Source of the DNA: an uncultured Prolixibacteraceae bacterium
GTDB lineage: Bacteria > Bacteroidota > Bacteroidia > Bacteroidales > Prolixibacteraceae
Reading direction: 5' to 3'
Assembly (NCBI GenBank): GCA_937915865.1
Contig: CALGIG010000106.1
Coordinates: 1 to 64,000, forward strand
DNA length: 64,000 bases
The notes under the pieces were generated by a model. It saw only the letters and a program-made list of their open reading frames with translations. It did no database searches and was not told the DNA's origin. Both the position numbers and the translations under genes were made by a program. Numbering within the stretch: the first letter of the stretch is position 1; every line of letters begins with the position of its first letter. Of the stretch, positions 61,673-64,000 are shown piece by piece.

Positions 61673-63226
61673 ATGATCACTACTAAAACCAAATTTTACC
61701 CAAAACTTTTTGTTACTATTCTTCGCGTGGCCATTGGCTGGCATTTTGTCTACGAAGGACTCTCCAAAATACTTCAGGGCGGATGGAGCGCCAAAAGTTA
61801 TTTGCTGAATACCTCCGGGTTTTGCTCCGGATTTTACCACGCCCTGGCCAGCTCGCCATTCGTTTTGAGCATAACCGATTTTCTGAATATGTACGGGTTG
61901 CTTTTCATCGGACTGGCACTATTTATTGGCTTATTCAGCCGGTTTGCTTCAGTCTGCGGGGCATTTTTGTTAACACTTTATTATTTCGCTTATCCTCCTT
62001 TTGGTAATCCGCTGATCAGCGCTTCCGACGGGCATATTTTCATTGTCGATAAACTTTTTATTGAAACTGCTGCCCTCCTTTTCCTTTTCTTTTATCCTGA
62101 AAAAGGGTTTAGTATCGACTCGCTGATTGAATTTTTCAGGAAGAAAAAAGCAAGACCTGAAGAAATTGTCAGCAGCGAATCGCGCCGCGAAGTGCTGAAA
62201 AACCTGGCTACCATTCCGGTTTTAGGTGCAATGGGCATTGGAGCAGTTAGTAACCTCAAAACTTATGGTGTGGATGTGATGTCGGGCGCTACCATTCAGG
62301 TGAAACAAACAGCGCTGAATGAGCTAAAAGGCAAACTGCCCACCGGAAAAATTGGCAAGCACGAAATCAGTCGCTTGGTGGCTGGCGGAAACCTGATTGG
62401 CGGTTGGTCGCATGCCCGCGATTTAATTTATACCGATACTCTTTTCAAAGCTTACAATACCGAACAAAAAGTTTACGAAACCCTGATGCTGGCCGAGAAA
62501 GCTGGCATTAACACGATTAACATTGGTTTCCCGTCGAACCCGCTGTTGGCCAAATACAAAAAAATTACAGGTAGTAAAATCAAGGTTATCTCACAGGTTC
62601 ATCCTAACCTGGATAATAAAAAACTGGCGGAAGTTGGCTCAACAACCAACAAAAACCTGTTTTATACCAACATCGATAAAGCGATTGACTTTGGTGTCGA
62701 TATTATACAGGTGCAGGGAAACTGGTGCGATTGGTTGGTACGCGATCATAAAATTGAAGTCATTCATGAAATGATCGAACATATCCGTTCACAAGGATAC
62801 ACTGCAGGCTTAGCTTCCCATTCGGTTGAGTCGCTGATTGCCTGTGCCGAGCAGGGAATTATTCCTGATTATTATATGAAGACCATGCACCACGATCAGT
62901 ATTGGTCGGCCCATCCGCGCGAATTCCGCTTCCCGTTTGAGGTTGACGGCCTAAATTACCTCGACCACAATCGTTTCCACAATAACATGTTCTGCCTGTT
63001 TCCAGAACGAACCGTCGACTTTGTAGCAAAAGCAACTGTTCCAGTCATGGGATTTAAGGTCCTGGCAGCCGGGGCAATCGAGCCCAAAGACGGCTTTAAA
63101 TGGGCCTACAACAATGGCGCCGATTTTTTATGTGTTGGGATGTTCGATTTTCAGCTGGTGAGCAATGTAAATACAGCCATCGACTGCATTCAAAATGCCC
63201 AAAGGGCACGTAAATGGTATGGTTAA
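61673..63226 (+). CDS. DoxX-like membrane domain fused to a TIM-barrel domain
   Basis: A 517-residue fusion. Residues 1-155 form a DoxX/SURF4-like four-helix membrane domain (LRVAIGWHFVYEGLSKILQGG, GLLFIGLALFIGLFSRFASVCG, ISASDGHIFIVDKLFIETAALL). A linker with SRREVLKNLATIPVLGAMG (about 167-185) looks like a relic of a Tat leader. Residues about 210-517 form a soluble alpha/beta barrel-like domain (KAGINTINIGFP, KIKVISQVHPNL, DFGVDIIQVQGNWCDW, GFKVLAAGAIEPKDGF, NNGADFLCVGMFDF), resembling aldo/keto-reductase-like or aldolase barrels. The internal relic suggests that a separate exported enzyme gene was fused to doxX. Reaction unknown; by topology the barrel may lie on the periplasmic side. Confidence 0.7.
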   Translation: MITTKTKFYPKLFVTILRVAIGWHFVYEGLSKILQGGWSAKSYLLNTSGFCSGFYHALASSPFVLSITDFLNMYGLLFIGLALFIGLFSRFASVCGAFLLTLYYFAYPPFGNPLISASDGHIFIVDKLFIETAALLFLFFYPEKGFSIDSLIEFFRKKKARPEEIVSSESRREVLKNLATIPVLGAMGIGAVSNLKTYGVDVMSGATIQVKQTALNELKGKLPTGKIGKHEISRLVAGGNLIGGWSHARDLIYTDTLFKAYNTEQKVYETLMLAEKAGINTINIGFPSNPLLAKYKKITGSKIKVISQVHPNLDNKKLAEVGSTTNKNLFYTNIDKAIDFGVDIIQVQGNWCDWLVRDHKIEVIHEMIEHIRSQGYTAGLASHSVESLIACAEQGIIPDYYMKTMHHDQYWSAHPREFRFPFEVDGLNYLDHNRFHNNMFCLFPERTVDFVAKATVPVMGFKVLAAGAIEPKDGFKWAYNNGADFLCVGMFDFQLVSNVNTAIDCIQNAQRARKWYG

Positions 63227-63232
63227 TGGCAA

Positions 63233-63270
63233 AAAGAGAGGCTGAGCATTTTACCGCTCAGCCTCTCTTT
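63233..63270. terminator. Bidirectional terminator between convergent genes
   Basis: AAAGAGAGGCTGAGC (63233-63247) is the exact inverse of GCTCAGCCTCTCTTT (63256-63270), a perfect 15-bp stem with an 8-nt loop and A/T flanks on both sides. It serves the DoxX fusion on plus and the small basic protein gene on minus. Confidence 0.92.
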
Positions 63271-63287
63271 GCAAATTGAGAAAATTA

Positions 63288-63416
63288 TCATTTCTTCTTT
63301 TTTGAATCATCAACTTCCATTTTTGCTGAATCATCTACGCGTTGATACGAAGGAATGTGTTTCCCATGTTTTGCTGACTTGTCTTTTTTAGGCTTTTTAT
63401 TTCCTGCAGCTCCCAT
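63288..63416 (-). CDS. Small Lys-rich protein of 42 residues
   Basis: An ATG at 63414-63416 (minus) opens a 42-codon frame: MGAAGNKKPKKDKSAKHGKH, then IPSYQRVDDSAKMEVDDSKKKK and TGA. It is preceded by AGGAGG at 8-nt spacing, a textbook Shine-Dalgarno that is unusual for this phylum, and followed by the shared terminator at 63233-63270. The protein is basic at both ends with an acidic VDD repeat in the middle, has no membrane segment and is probably disordered. I do not recognise a family. RBS, stop and terminator together make it a likely real gene. Confidence 0.7.
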   Translation of the reverse strand: MGAAGNKKPKKDKSAKHGKHIPSYQRVDDSAKMEVDDSKKKK

Positions 63417-63626
63417 AATTAGAACCTCCTATTATTTAAATGAAACATTAAAAAATAAGTGTGTTCGGTTACGAAAATTCATAGCTGGACAACCAACTCG
63501 AAATAACAAAAAATGAACCCGAACTTAAATATGCTCAAAAAGTCATAAATTATGCAACATTGACATTCTAAATTGGCATAGTTTAAATTAACTCAACTCA
63601 TTTACCTTCGTCAAAAATTTATTTTT

Positions 63627-64000
63627 ATGAAGAAACAAAGATTTATTACAGTCGTCTTTTTTTTGATAATTATTGTTTTGCTATGTTCTTGCCAGTCAGA
63701 TTACTACTCAGAGAATGATTATTTTAATGTACCCAAAATAGATGCTCATGTGCATATCCTAACAACCGATCCCTCTCTTCAAAAACATTGTAATGATGAA
63801 AACCTGAAGCTGATTACAATCAATGTGAATGCAGGCGAAGATGTGAAAATGCAGCACGACACAGCTATTTCCTTAATTAAAAAGTATCCCGGAGAAATTT
63901 ATTACCTGGCCACTTTTGCTTTCGATACTGCTGTATGGAATGGTAACGATTGGGAGAAACAAACCATTGAAGAGCTTGAAAGTTATAGTTCAGGAGGAGC
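63627..64000 (+). CDS. Amidohydrolase-like lipoprotein, 5' part only
   Basis: The gene runs off the window after about 124 codons. A signal peptide with lipobox LLCSC (Cys22) is followed by KIDAHVHI (about 37-44), the first metal-binding HxH motif of the amidohydrolase superfamily, and a beginning barrel (LKLITINVNAG ... IYYLATFAFDT). It is likely a TIM-barrel metal-dependent hydrolase of the Amidohydro_2 type anchored in an envelope membrane. The substrate and the rest of the active site are outside the window. The ATG at 63627 is the only good start. Confidence 0.75.
   Translation, partial: MKKQRFITVVFFLIIIVLLCSCQSDYYSENDYFNVPKIDAHVHILTTDPSLQKHCNDENLKLITINVNAGEDVKMQHDTAISLIKKYPGEIYYLATFAFDTAVWNGNDWEKQTIEELESYSSGG

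Noticed and set aside
1..64000. tRNA, rRNA or intact insertion sequences
   Set aside because: I looked for cloverleaf-type segments, rRNA motifs and transposase genes and found none I could support.

Overview
The window looks like a chromosomal segment of a Bacteroidota bacterium, probably a free-living or sediment-type member of Bacteroidales/Marinilabiliales (Prolixibacteraceae-like). That placement is inference. The phylum is better supported: two complete ECF sigma / FecR anti-sigma / SusC / SusD blocks, many Cys-anchored lipoproteins, -7 boxes of the TAnnTTTG type, weak Shine-Dalgarno sequences, and protein families largely confined to Bacteroidota (DUF3810, DUF4369, DUF6057-like, LamG-SARP regulators).

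Layout. 1-2586: a META/HslJ-like lipoprotein, an MBL-fold hydrolase and a DUF3810 zinc-metalloprotease-like membrane protein. 2677-12997: a transmembrane LamG/winged-helix regulator followed by ECF sigma, FecR, SusC, SusD and a third surface lipoprotein, closed by a strong terminator. 13140-23854: a DUF4369 lipoprotein and then three tandem copies of a two-gene module, each pairing a polytopic membrane protein with a TPR-like tail (DUF6057-like) and a TolB/PD40 beta-propeller lipoprotein carrying one CxxCH haem-attachment-type motif. This is the best candidate for an undescribed system. 24161-25348: an orphan chorismatase/Rid-like protein. 25704-31364: an eroding glycan-degradation locus with an intact GH31 enzyme, a broken GH3 gene, an intact three-domain esterase (first domain lacking its nucleophile) and the decayed C-terminus of a GH2 gene. 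31450-32163: an OB-fold lipoprotein on the minus strand.

32566-41722: a second ECF/FecR/SusC/SusD block with an exported FAD-dependent oxidoreductase. 41914-49204 (all minus): a YdeI-like protein, a serine beta-lactamase-like hydrolase, a large HEAT + double DUF1080 protein and a Tat-exported Gfo/Idh/MocA oxidoreductase; the last two fit 3-keto-glycoside chemistry. 49205-50245: a 1 kb gap with a 21-bp tandem repeat. 50246-51451: an OFA-family MFS transporter. 51719-56758: thiL (minus) divergent from sufB-sufC-sufD. Just behind sufD sits a HigBA-type toxin-antitoxin pair flanked by a second, diverged copy of the sufD 3' end, an integration footprint; an Mrr-type restriction enzyme follows. 58810-63226: a PIF1/RecD2-type helicase with HRDC and HTH domains, and a DoxX/TIM-barrel fusion. 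63288-63416: a 42-residue basic protein. 63627-end: the start of an amidohydrolase-type lipoprotein.

The intergenic DNA is rich in dispersed GC-rich palindromic repeats (about 16 recognisable copies of a CCTCCCC...GGGGAGG type plus several other inverted-repeat families). Several abut or form gene ends. Functional links are inferred from sequence and context; no database search was run.
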